From positions 33,159 to 97,158 of the forward strand of contig JAJUGU010000008.1 in NCBI GenBank assembly GCA_029265815.1: a stretch of 64,000 bases of DNA, written 5' to 3'. The notes under the pieces were generated by a model. The model searched no databases. It was given only the letters and a program-made list of their open reading frames with translations, and was not told the DNA's origin. The translations under genes and the position numbers were made by a program. How positions within the stretch are numbered: position 1 is the first letter of the stretch; each line of letters starts with the position of its first letter. The stretch is from Anaerolineaceae bacterium. Its GTDB lineage: Bacteria; Chloroflexota; Anaerolineae; Anaerolineales; Anaerolineaceae. Positions 1 through 8,212 of the stretch are shown in pieces.

Positions 1-85
1 CTCTGAGTAAGGTCTCGTCAGGTCCAACAGAAAATTCCAACTCTGTACCATTTACTCTTAATGTAATTTCTCGCTTGTTTTCCAA
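1..85 (-). CDS. (2Fe-2S)-binding subunit of a xanthine dehydrogenase/CoxS-type oxidase, 5' fragment
   Basis: Only the first 28 or so codons are inside the window, read leftwards off its left edge. They translate as L-E-N-K-R-E-I-T-L-R-V-N-G-T-E-L-E-F-S-V and continue G-P-D-E-T-L-L-R. This is the typical N-terminus of the small [2Fe-2S] ferredoxin-like subunit of molybdenum hydroxylases, where beta strands precede the cluster-binding Cys residues. A TTG at 85 is preceded by GAGGGAG with about 8 nt spacing, so it is the preferred start; a second TTG at 91 is too close to that site. Family assignment rests on this short segment alone, and the cluster ligands lie outside the window. Confidence 0.55.
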   Translation of the reverse strand, partial: MENKREITLRVNGTELEFSVGPDETLLR

Positions 86-510
86 GGTCAACTCTCCCTC
101 AATGATGAAGTGTGTTTAACGTGTTGATTAATATAGAATACAACAATCATCATTAGATGTATATCACTCAAATCCAATCGACGCCCTCGAAATCTTTACT
201 GAAACAAAGTAGCAATAATGTATTACAATATTTAACATAACTACTCAGTTACATCGCGTTCATCTGATCAGCCTTGTTTTAATTCAAACTCATCATGTGC
301 CTTAATTCATTCCCAATGCAGAATTAATTTAACATCGCGGTAACGCAATTCAGTTCATTAACTCTCCTATATGCAAGTCTTCAATTGCACGATCCCTTTC
401 CTCAACAATTTCTTATCAGAAAACAAGGAGGTGATGCAACAAAGAATTTAAGTTTTTCATCGATGCTTTCATCACGAAAGATATAGCGAGAAAAACTAAA
501 AGGAGAAAAA
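86..510. other. Divergent intergenic region between the [2Fe-2S] gene and the sugar transporter
   Basis: AT-rich, about 425 bp, with no supported gene. It must hold the promoters of both flanking genes, but I see no consensus -35/-10 pair. A sequence identical to the ideal Shine-Dalgarno element (AAGGAGGTGAT) sits at 425-435, well upstream of the true ribosome site of the next gene (AAGGAG near 501-506). It is followed only by a 5-codon ORF. Confidence 0.5.
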
Positions 511-1923
511 ATGACCAAGAAATTGTTCCCAATCATCAGCATCCTGCTGATCATCGCGTTTGCACTGGCCGCGTGTGCAAAACCCACCGCTGCTCCAACA
601 GAAGTAACCCAGCCCGAAGTCCCGCCAGCCACTGAAGCCCCCGTTGTGGCAACAGAAGCTCCTGCAGTAACCGGAGAACTCTATTATCTGAACTTCAAAC
701 CGGAAATTGCCGAAACCTATGCCAAAATCGGTGAAGCGTGGAAAGCCGAGACCGGAAACACGCTTAAGGTCGTTACTGCCGCATCTGGTACTTATGAACA
801 GACACTGAAATCTGAAATCGCAAAAGCCGATGCTCCAGTCCTCTTCCAGATCAATGGTCCTGTAGGTTATGCATCCTGGAAGGATTATTGCGCTGATCTT
901 TCAGATACTGAACTCTATTCACACCTGCTTGATAAGTCGATGGCAGTGACCAGCGGTGATGGCGTATACGGCATTCCTTATGTAGTGGAAGGCTACGGCA
1001 TCATCTACAACAACGCGATCATGAACAAGTACTTTGCTCTTCCAGGAGCCAAAGCTGCTTCTATGGATGAGATCAATAACTTTGCCAAGTTGAAAGAAGT
1101 TGTGGAAGATATGACCGCCAGGAAAGCCGAACTGGGTATTGAAGGCGTATTCTCCTCAACTTCGCTGAAGCCAGGCGAAGACTGGCGCTGGCAGACCCAT
1201 CTCGCTAATTTGCCCATTTTCTACGAATTCAGAGATAACAACATCAACACCGGTGATCCGGCTGCGACAATGGAAGTGACCTTCCAGTACGCCGATAACT
1301 ACAAGAACATTTTTGACCTGTATCTGAATAACTCAGTCACTGATCCCAAATTGCTGGGCAGCAAGAGTGTCGATGATTCCATGGCAGAGTTTGCTCTGGG
1401 AAAATCCGCCATGGTTCAGAATGGCAACTGGGCATGGAATCAGATCAAGGGTGTTGAAGGTAACACCGTCCTTGCTGAAGACATAAAATTCCTGCCGATC
1501 TACATGGGCATGCCGGGTGAAGAAAAGCAGTCCATCAGTATCGGTACAGAAAACTTTTATGCCATCAACTCACAGGCTTCACCTGAGAAACAGAAACTGG
1601 CGGCTGATTTCATCATGTGGTTGTTCAGCAGTGACACTGGCAAGAATTTTGTCACAAATGAACTGGGGTTCATCGCTCCGTTTGATACTTTCGCAGAAGA
1701 TGAAAAACCAACCGACCCGCTATCGCTTGAAGTTATTCGCTATATGAGCAACACCGATCTCTATAATGTAGCCTGGAACTTCACCGTATTCCCAAGTCAG
1801 ACCTTCAAAGACAACTTTGGAGCAGCTCTGCTGCAATATGCACAGGGCACAACTACCTGGGATGAAGTGAAAGCATTGTTCATTGAACAGTGGAAGACAG
1901 AAAAGGAACTTGCCGCCCAATAA
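511..1923 (+). CDS. ABC transporter substrate-binding lipoprotein, family 1 (sugar)
   Basis: A 470-aa extracytoplasmic solute-binding protein that should capture a sugar or oligosaccharide and hand it to the two permeases encoded just downstream. The N-terminus has a short basic segment, a hydrophobic stretch and the lipobox L-A-A-C, with the lipidated Cys near residue 22. A Thr/Pro/Ala-rich linker follows. The mature part has the family-1 pattern: an N-terminal lobe with G-E-L-Y-Y-L, a G-V-Y-G-I-P-Y hinge region, and a C-terminal W-x-F-T-V-F-P-S segment. The start ATG follows AAAAGGAGAAAAA. First gene of a three-gene operon; the substrate cannot be read from sequence. Confidence 0.88.
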   Translation: MTKKLFPIISILLIIAFALAACAKPTAAPTEVTQPEVPPATEAPVVATEAPAVTGELYYLNFKPEIAETYAKIGEAWKAETGNTLKVVTAASGTYEQTLKSEIAKADAPVLFQINGPVGYASWKDYCADLSDTELYSHLLDKSMAVTSGDGVYGIPYVVEGYGIIYNNAIMNKYFALPGAKAASMDEINNFAKLKEVVEDMTARKAELGIEGVFSSTSLKPGEDWRWQTHLANLPIFYEFRDNNINTGDPAATMEVTFQYADNYKNIFDLYLNNSVTDPKLLGSKSVDDSMAEFALGKSAMVQNGNWAWNQIKGVEGNTVLAEDIKFLPIYMGMPGEEKQSISIGTENFYAINSQASPEKQKLAADFIMWLFSSDTGKNFVTNELGFIAPFDTFAEDEKPTDPLSLEVIRYMSNTDLYNVAWNFTVFPSQTFKDNFGAALLQYAQGTTTWDEVKALFIEQWKTEKELAAQ

Positions 1924-1946
1924 AAACCGTTTGTACAGATCTACTC

Positions 1947-1975
1947 TACCCCGCACCGGCTACCGGTGCGGGGTA
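1947..1975 (+). terminator. Intercistronic hairpin after the binding-protein gene
   Basis: A perfect 13-bp inverted repeat (1947-1959 pairs with 1963-1975) with a 3-nt loop lies 23 bp after the binding-protein stop and 44 bp before the permease start. There is no T-run, so it is more likely a 3' stabiliser or partial attenuator that raises binding-protein over permease expression, as in mal-type operons. That role is inference. Confidence 0.6.
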
Positions 1976-2019
1976 AAGATAACTTTTTGCTGAAACCCTT
2001 TCAGCGCAGGAGAGCTGCT

Positions 2020-2865
2020 GTGCATAACATGCCCAAGAAATACTACGCGCTTTTTACCCTGCCAACAATCATCGCATTCGCGATCGCTTTCTTGATCCCG
2101 TTCCTGTTTGGAATCTATCTTTCTTTCACAAATTTTAGAACTGTTACAGACACTACCTGGGTAGGATTCAGTAATTACATACGGGCTTTTACCGGTGACA
2201 ACAATTTTGTGCATGCATTATGGTTTACCGTACGTTTCGCTATCGTATCGCTGATCTTGATCAACCTCGTGGCTTTTACGCTTGCGCTTCTGCTTACCGG
2301 TGGGGTGAAGGGCACTAACTTTTTCAGAACCATTTTCTTTATGCCCAACCTGATCGGTGGCATTGTTCTTGGCTATATCTGGCAGTTAATCATTAACGGC
2401 ATCCTGTTGAATTTTGGTGTTGATCTTACTTACAGTGCAACATATGGTTTCTGGGGTTTGGTCGTTTTGATGAACTGGCAGCAAGCTGGTTACATGATGG
2501 TCATTTATATTGCCGCCATTCAAAGCATCCCGACGGAAATGGTCGAAGCGGCTAAGATTGATGGCGCTAATGGCTGGCAAATTATCAGAAATATCACTAT
2601 ACCAATGGTTATGCCGGCAATCACAATATGTACCTTCCTTACGTTAACAAATTCCTTTAAACTTTTCGATCAGAACCTGGCCCTTACAGCTGGAGCTCCT
2701 GCCAGGGAATCTGCCATGCTGGCATTGGATATCTACACGACATTTTATGGCCGCGTCGGTTATGAAGGCGTCGGCCAGGCAAAGGCAGTCGTGTTTTCAA
2801 TAATCGTTGCGATTATCGTAATCTTACAAATGAGACTCACCAGGACCAGGGAGGTAGAGAGATAA
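2020..2865 (+). CDS. ABC sugar transporter permease, MalF/UgpA type
   Basis: Inner-membrane permease of about 281 aa with six predicted transmembrane segments. The cytoplasmic EAA loop reads E-A-A-K-I-D-G-A-N-G-W-Q, the site that docks the ATPase. I chose the GTG at 2020 because AGGAG ends 7 nt upstream. An ATG at 2029 is also in frame, and the longer frame back to GTG 1966 would start inside the intercistronic hairpin. Its 3' end overlaps the start of the next permease by one base, so the two are translationally coupled. Confidence 0.88.
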   Translation: MHNMPKKYYALFTLPTIIAFAIAFLIPFLFGIYLSFTNFRTVTDTTWVGFSNYIRAFTGDNNFVHALWFTVRFAIVSLILINLVAFTLALLLTGGVKGTNFFRTIFFMPNLIGGIVLGYIWQLIINGILLNFGVDLTYSATYGFWGLVVLMNWQQAGYMMVIYIAAIQSIPTEMVEAAKIDGANGWQIIRNITIPMVMPAITICTFLTLTNSFKLFDQNLALTAGAPARESAMLALDIYTTFYGRVGYEGVGQAKAVVFSIIVAIIVILQMRLTRTREVER

Positions 2866-3701
2866 TGAACACAAAAAACAAAATCCAAAACACGATTTCG
2901 TTTGCCGCATTGTTCCTCCTCGCAGCATACACTCTGGCTCCGATTTTGATCGTTTTTATGAATTCCTTTAAGGGGCGTTTCTTCATCTCAGACGCGCCAT
3001 TCGAACTCCCTACCAGCGAAACCTTTGTTGGAATCAAAAATTACTTCAGCGGAATTGAAAAAACTGGGTTTATCAAGGCCTTCGGCTATTCATTGTTTAT
3101 CACCGTTTTTTCAGTTGCCACAGTAGTTTTCTTTACCTCTATGACGGCCTGGGCGATCACCAGGGTGAAATCAAAACTCAGCTCATTTATCTATTACATG
3201 CTTGTTTTTTCAATGATCATCCCTTTCCAGATGGTCATGTTCACCATGTCAAAAATGGCGAATATCCTGCACCTCGACAACCCTCTTGGCATCATTGTGC
3301 TTTACCTGGGTTTTGGGGCAGGTCTATCTGTGTTCATATTCAGTGGATTTGTAAAAAGCATCCCTCTGGAGATTGAAGAGGCAGCCATGATGGATGGATG
3401 CAATCCACTGCAGCTCTATTTCCTGGTAGTTTTTCCCGTCCTTCAACCAGTTACTGTCACCGTGGCCATTCTCAACACGATGTGGATCTGGAACGACTAT
3501 TTACTGCCTTACCTGGTGATAGGCAATAACTACAAAACCATTCCCATCGCGGTCCAGTATCTACAAGGCGGCTATGGCAGCCGTGATATGGGCGCAATGA
3601 TGGCCTGCCTGGTAATGGCAATCATTCCAATCATCATCTTCTACTTCACCAGTCAGAAGAGTATTATCAAAGGTGTTACCGCAGGAGCAGTAAAGGGATA
3701 A
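2865..3701 (+). CDS. ABC sugar transporter permease, MalG/UgpE type
   Basis: Second permease of the importer, 278 aa, six predicted transmembrane helices and an EAA loop (E-E-A-A-M-M-D-G-C). It should form a heterodimer with the preceding permease. Its ATG overlaps the TAA of that gene, with GGAGG upstream. No ATP-binding subunit follows. Importers of this class often share a multitasking MsmK/UgpC-type ATPase encoded elsewhere, which is the likely situation here. Confidence 0.88.
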   Translation: MNTKNKIQNTISFAALFLLAAYTLAPILIVFMNSFKGRFFISDAPFELPTSETFVGIKNYFSGIEKTGFIKAFGYSLFITVFSVATVVFFTSMTAWAITRVKSKLSSFIYYMLVFSMIIPFQMVMFTMSKMANILHLDNPLGIIVLYLGFGAGLSVFIFSGFVKSIPLEIEEAAMMDGCNPLQLYFLVVFPVLQPVTVTVAILNTMWIWNDYLLPYLVIGNNYKTIPIAVQYLQGGYGSRDMGAMMACLVMAIIPIIIFYFTSQKSIIKGVTAGAVKG

Positions 3702-3726
3702 TCAACCACTTCATTATTGAAACCAT

Positions 3727-3756
3727 AAGAGGCTGCCAGGATGATGACAGCCTCTT
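3727..3756. terminator. Bidirectional terminator between convergent genes
   Basis: A 9-bp stem, AAGAGGCTG pairing with CAGCCTCTT, lies between the sugar permease and the convergent Lon-like gene. The T-rich tail on the + strand is short, so efficiency is uncertain. Confidence 0.6.
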
Positions 3757-3781
3757 TAATTGCCGGGATCAATTCACAAAT

Positions 3782-6241
3782 TTACCCTGGAACTGCTTTA
3801 TCAGGTTTACGCCTTACCTGGCTTCTCTGGGCTGGATTAACAATGCGATCATAAGTAGAAAGACGTGACACGACGGCGTAATCAAAAGAATCTTTCGGAA
3901 ACGATCCATCCGGATTCCTTTCAGTCATTGCGACCCCGGTTAGCAACTCTACAGCTTCTGCGATAGATTCAACACCCCAAAGGTGAAATTTTCCTGATTT
4001 GACTGCTGAACATACATCCTCACGCAGCATCAGGTTCTTTTGGTTGGCACGTGGTATGATAACACCCTGCTTTCCATTAAGGCCTTCCTGGTTACAGATA
4101 TCAAAGAACCCTTCGATTTTTTCATTCACGCCGCCGATGGCTTGAATTTGTCCATACTGATTGACTGAACCCGTAATCGCAATCCCCTGATCAATTGGTA
4201 TCTCTGATACAGCAGAAAGCAGAGCAATGAGTTCAGCAGCCGACGCGCTGTCACCTTCAATTTCATCGTATGATTGCTCAAAAGTCAGGCTTGCTGAAAG
4301 ACTGATCTGTACATCTTGACCATATCGCTGCCCCAGGTATCCGTTGATGATTAAAACACCTTTGGTATGCAAGGATCCTCCCAGGTTCGACTGGCGCTCG
4401 ATATCAACCACTCCTGCCTTTCCAGCACAGGTAGTGGCTGTCACCCTGTTAGGGCGCCCAAAGGTGTAATCTCCAAGCGAACTAATAGAAAGAGCATTAA
4501 TTTGACCTACAACCATGCCAGACACCGAAACAAGTAGTTGTTTCTGAAGGATCATCTCCTTGATCTTTTCGTGCAATAAATTGCTGCGGAAAGTACGTTC
4601 GTCGATCGCTCTCTGGACGGCCGCGGCATTAACAATCGTTTGTTTCTCCTTGCGCGCCCAGTAATCAGATTCACAAACCAGATCAGAGATAATACCAAAC
4701 TGAGTGGATAACTTATCCTGATTCTCCACCATTCGCGAGCCATGTTCAATCACTCTGGCGACTGCAGTGCGGTCAAAAGGTAGTAATTTGTTCTCCAATA
4801 CCACAGAGCGGACGAATAAAGCATAATCTTGTTCGCTTTCGCTATCCCGCGTCATCTCACGGGAAAATTCAGCGCATACCTTGAATAATTTTGCAAAATC
4901 TTCATCGTAAGCACGAAGCATGTAATACATCAACGGGGTTCCAACCATGATCACTTTGACATTCAATGGAATTGGTTCAGGTTCAAGAGATGCAGTGCTG
5001 AGCAGACCAATTTGATTCCCCAACTCTACAATTCGAATCTCTTTATCACGAAGCACGCGTTTAAGACCTTCCCAAACATAAGGCCCTAACATTACAGCGC
5101 GCGCAGGAAGAATGATATACCCTCCATTTGCACGATGAAGTGCCCCAGGGCGGATATGTGTAAAATCGGAATGTGAGATACCCATGAAAATTTCATGTTC
5201 AATAGTTCCTAACAAACTCTGATATGTAGGCTGGTTTTCAATAATAACCGGCGCACCCTTTTGCCCGGCATTGTTTACCAGCAGATTCACTTCGTATCGA
5301 GAAAGCCAATCCGTCATTTGAGGGAAATTTTGGGCTGATTGATCTTTGATGCGGAATCGTGAACCATTATTCGCCAGATCATCCTGTACCTGGTCTAAGT
5401 AATGAATAACCGATTCATCCGGAGTATATTTCGTGCGCAGTTCATCGATCAAAGGCCGAATTACAAAAAGCGACGTTCGGCGATCCAATTCATGTAGATC
5501 ATGAGATGTCGTCCGTTCTAACGAATGCAGCCGTTCGATCATCTCATCCAGCCGCTCTGAGAGACTCTCCTGGATTTTTACCAGTTTTTCTTTGTTCTCA
5601 TCCGATAGTTTTTCAAAGTCCGATGATGAAAGGGGTTTACCTTCTGCAGTGGGCACCAATAAAAATCCATACGGCGTCTTTACCACCATAAAGTTAAATT
5701 TTGCGGCATAAGCCTCAAATTGATGGAGTTCTTTTTCCATCTCTTCATTTAACTTAAACCTTAACCGTTCATGCTCTTTTGAATACTCTTCGCTTTCAAA
5801 GGCGCGCGGAATATTTTGCGTGCATAGCGCAATCAACCCTTTCATGTCATCACGAAAACTCGCGCCCTTGCCAGCCGATAGGCTTAAGGCATTGGGTTGA
5901 TGGGGGTTCTCGAAATTATTTACATAGCACCAGTCATCGGGGGTTTTGCCAGATTGAGCTTTTTGAAGCAGGTAGTTGCGTGTTAATGTCGTTCTCCCCG
6001 AATCAGGGATACCCAGAACAAAAATGTTGTACCCAATTCCCGTTACATCTATTCCCAGATCGAGAGCGCGCAACGCCCGGGGTTGTCCAATTACATTATG
6101 CAGGGCTGGCAAATCATCAGTGGTTGTAAACTGCAGCGTCGATGGATCACAGCGGCGGATCAGCGATTCAGAAGAGATCGACAATCGAGCCTTGTTTAAT
6201 TTAGCCTTTTTGGATTGAATTTTCTTGGATTGTGCAGTCAC
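3782..6241 (-). CDS. Lon-like ATP-dependent protease (AAA_32 / LonB-like, S16)
   Basis: About 819 aa. A P-loop-like G-I-P-D-S-G-R-T-T lies near residue 80, with Arg in the usual Lys position; the GRT form is common in this Lon-like group. A helical insert follows, and the C-terminus is a Lon proteolytic domain. The catalytic Ser sits in G-D-S-A-S-A-A near residue 664 and the catalytic Lys in G-G-V-N-E-K-I near 707, a Ser-Lys dyad. No transmembrane helices and no classical Lon N-domain. The open frame reaches a TTG at 6295, but the GTG at 6241 has AGGTG just upstream and is preferred. Convergent with the sugar operon and apparently monocistronic. Substrates unknown. Confidence 0.85.
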   Translation of the reverse strand: MTAQSKKIQSKKAKLNKARLSISSESLIRRCDPSTLQFTTTDDLPALHNVIGQPRALRALDLGIDVTGIGYNIFVLGIPDSGRTTLTRNYLLQKAQSGKTPDDWCYVNNFENPHQPNALSLSAGKGASFRDDMKGLIALCTQNIPRAFESEEYSKEHERLRFKLNEEMEKELHQFEAYAAKFNFMVVKTPYGFLLVPTAEGKPLSSSDFEKLSDENKEKLVKIQESLSERLDEMIERLHSLERTTSHDLHELDRRTSLFVIRPLIDELRTKYTPDESVIHYLDQVQDDLANNGSRFRIKDQSAQNFPQMTDWLSRYEVNLLVNNAGQKGAPVIIENQPTYQSLLGTIEHEIFMGISHSDFTHIRPGALHRANGGYIILPARAVMLGPYVWEGLKRVLRDKEIRIVELGNQIGLLSTASLEPEPIPLNVKVIMVGTPLMYYMLRAYDEDFAKLFKVCAEFSREMTRDSESEQDYALFVRSVVLENKLLPFDRTAVARVIEHGSRMVENQDKLSTQFGIISDLVCESDYWARKEKQTIVNAAAVQRAIDERTFRSNLLHEKIKEMILQKQLLVSVSGMVVGQINALSISSLGDYTFGRPNRVTATTCAGKAGVVDIERQSNLGGSLHTKGVLIINGYLGQRYGQDVQISLSASLTFEQSYDEIEGDSASAAELIALLSAVSEIPIDQGIAITGSVNQYGQIQAIGGVNEKIEGFFDICNQEGLNGKQGVIIPRANQKNLMLREDVCSAVKSGKFHLWGVESIAEAVELLTGVAMTERNPDGSFPKDSFDYAVVSRLSTYDRIVNPAQRSQVRRKPDKAVPG

Positions 6242-6483
6242 AATACACCTGCTTCCCTGTGGAATATTCGATCGGCAGTGGATCGCCAGGACCAAAGAAT
6301 CGCTCTCACGCTTCTTGACGCAGGTGTGACTGAAATTGAACGGAGTAACCTATCAATATTAAGTATAGAAATCCTGAATGCTAGAGTCAAGTAAAGACCT
6401 TGCATCTATAAAACGGGTCACGTCTATTTTAAAACCATAAAAAGATAATTTTCGAGGAGGGAAACTTAATATTTGTGATTTTC

Positions 6484-8073
6484 TTATTGAACCTTTTTCT
6501 CAAGTCGATAAAAGGTACCCACTGGAATGTACTCATATTTTTTAGCAATAAATGGATCGTATTCAATCGAGTATAAAGTGGAGTCTTCATAAAGTTTATC
6601 GATATCCGATAATTCATCCCTCGAGACAGCTGCTGAGATTTGAGGAGCCGGTTTACCCATAGACCAGTATCGATAATGCCTGGCTACTTCGATCCGTGAT
6701 TGGTTGTAAATATTCAGGTCAGTCCTCTTGCCTTCAACAATCTGATAGTACTCCAACACAACCGCTGGTGACCAATCGGCGATGATCGTGGCATTATTTT
6801 CAACTGATTGCAAAATCATGCTGCTGTACGTTTCAGGACCAAACGCATTACTCATATCCGTCCATTGCCAATTGAGGACCAATGATAAGATCACCATTCC
6901 CACCCAAAACGCTGGATGGACTTGTGGAATCAGCCTAAGAGGATTTTCTACACCAACAAATTTTCTCAAGAGATAATCGATGTAACTCAGACCAAAAGCA
7001 ATGTAAACTGAAAAAATGGTATAGGCTGGCAAAAACATTGTGTCTTTATCTAAAACACGATAGTTAAGATAAAAGCAGAAGTTTGCAAGGAAAATAAGTA
7101 AACAAGCGAGAGCGATTTTCCAATCCCTGCGGAAGGATACAATCATCCCAAGAACGCCAACAAGAAAGCCAACTCCTGTAAAGTTCCGCCAGAATAACTT
7201 GGTGCAGCTCATGAATTGCTGAAGGATCTCACTTCCGTGATACCCAAAAGCAAAAAAGTGATATGCCTTTCCAGAAATCATCCAGATTAAACCTGAAAGC
7301 GTCGTTACATCAATCGAATAATATTCTCTGATGTAATTTAATGGAGCATCTGAATTTGCCCGAACAGGAATGTATATATATACCAGAAGACCGAACAAGA
7401 AGCTTAAGATCATTAGAGCCCAGTTCCAATCGAAACGCCACTTCCATTTAGGAGAAGATACGATCAGCCATGCAAACCCTGGAGCAAACAATAAACCTGT
7501 GGTGTGATTGGTCAGGCTCAGGCCAAAGACAAAGGAAAATAAAACGAGGATGCTTTTCTTCCCTGTCTCTCGCCATCGAAGAAGAATGAGTAATTCCAAA
7601 ACAAGGAAAAAGGTATGCAGGGTATAAACTTCAGCTACCACAGACATGTTCCAAAAATAGATTGAGAAAGCTAAAAAGGCTGAAGATACCCAGGCAATCC
7701 AGTCACAGGTTATAACCTTGAAAATCACCCGATACAGTAAATATATCGTCAATGCAGCGAAAACCGCTGACATAAAATTTAAGCGGTAAGCTACTGTTCC
7801 AAAAGGTAAAAAAGAAAATAGCTTACCAATGAGCATATAAAGCGGAAAGCCAGGCGGGTGGACAATGCCCAGCGAGTAAGCTCCTGATGCAAATTCAGCG
7901 CTGTCGAATCCATAAACATCAGGAGCAAGTGTTAACAGGTAAACCACAAAAGAGCCAAGGGCAATCAGCTCTACGCTAGAAGCAGCCCTGGCGATTTTAG
8001 TCAGAGAGAGACGGCTCATATAATCCAGGCTGTGTGGGAAGAACCTCAGGCTGGCCAGGGTCGTATATACCAT
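6484..8073 (-). CDS. DUF2723 (TMEM260-like) GT-C family membrane protein
   Basis: 529 aa, polytopic, with about ten or more transmembrane segments. The diagnostic N-terminal region has Y-L-L-T-L-A-P-D-V-Y-G-F-D-S-A-E-F followed by H-P-P-G-F-P-L-Y, where Asp/Glu and His-Pro-Pro form the conserved first loop of this family. DUF2723 proteins have a GT-C fold, and a eukaryotic relative (TMEM260) is an O-mannosyltransferase. A polyprenyl-linked sugar donor is therefore plausible, but the acceptor is unknown. Start uncertain: ATG 8073 lacks a clear ribosome site, and ATG 8019 is an alternative. Confidence 0.75.
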   Translation of the reverse strand: MVYTTLASLRFFPHSLDYMSRLSLTKIARAASSVELIALGSFVVYLLTLAPDVYGFDSAEFASGAYSLGIVHPPGFPLYMLIGKLFSFLPFGTVAYRLNFMSAVFAALTIYLLYRVIFKVITCDWIAWVSSAFLAFSIYFWNMSVVAEVYTLHTFFLVLELLILLRWRETGKKSILVLFSFVFGLSLTNHTTGLLFAPGFAWLIVSSPKWKWRFDWNWALMILSFLFGLLVYIYIPVRANSDAPLNYIREYYSIDVTTLSGLIWMISGKAYHFFAFGYHGSEILQQFMSCTKLFWRNFTGVGFLVGVLGMIVSFRRDWKIALACLLIFLANFCFYLNYRVLDKDTMFLPAYTIFSVYIAFGLSYIDYLLRKFVGVENPLRLIPQVHPAFWVGMVILSLVLNWQWTDMSNAFGPETYSSMILQSVENNATIIADWSPAVVLEYYQIVEGKRTDLNIYNQSRIEVARHYRYWSMGKPAPQISAAVSRDELSDIDKLYEDSTLYSIEYDPFIAKKYEYIPVGTFYRLEKKVQ

Positions 8074-8121
8074 CTTGATCGATTGGGGTCAGGTTTTTAA
8101 TTGCCAGCCCGAACAACCCTA

Positions 8122-8158
8122 AATGATTGTGATCAGCGCAAAGCTGATGAGAATCATT
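8122..8158 (-). repeat. Interrupted inverted repeat between two leftward genes
   Basis: Outer arms AATGATT/AATCATT (8122-8128, 8152-8158) and inner arms ATCAGC/GCTGAT (8132-8137, 8143-8148) are separated by a symmetric 3x3 internal loop, with a 5-nt terminal loop. It lies after the lysozyme-like gene and before the DUF2723 gene. It could be a terminator without T-run, an mRNA element or a protein site. Confidence 0.45.
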
Positions 8159-8212
8159 GTCAATTTCTTTACATAAGATCAGCTAAAAAGTTGTGATTTT
8201 TTAATGATTTAT

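Noticed and set aside
1966..2019. N-terminal extension of the first sugar permease
   Set aside because: It begins inside a 13-bp hairpin and has no ribosome site; GTG 2020 has AGGAG at 7 nt.
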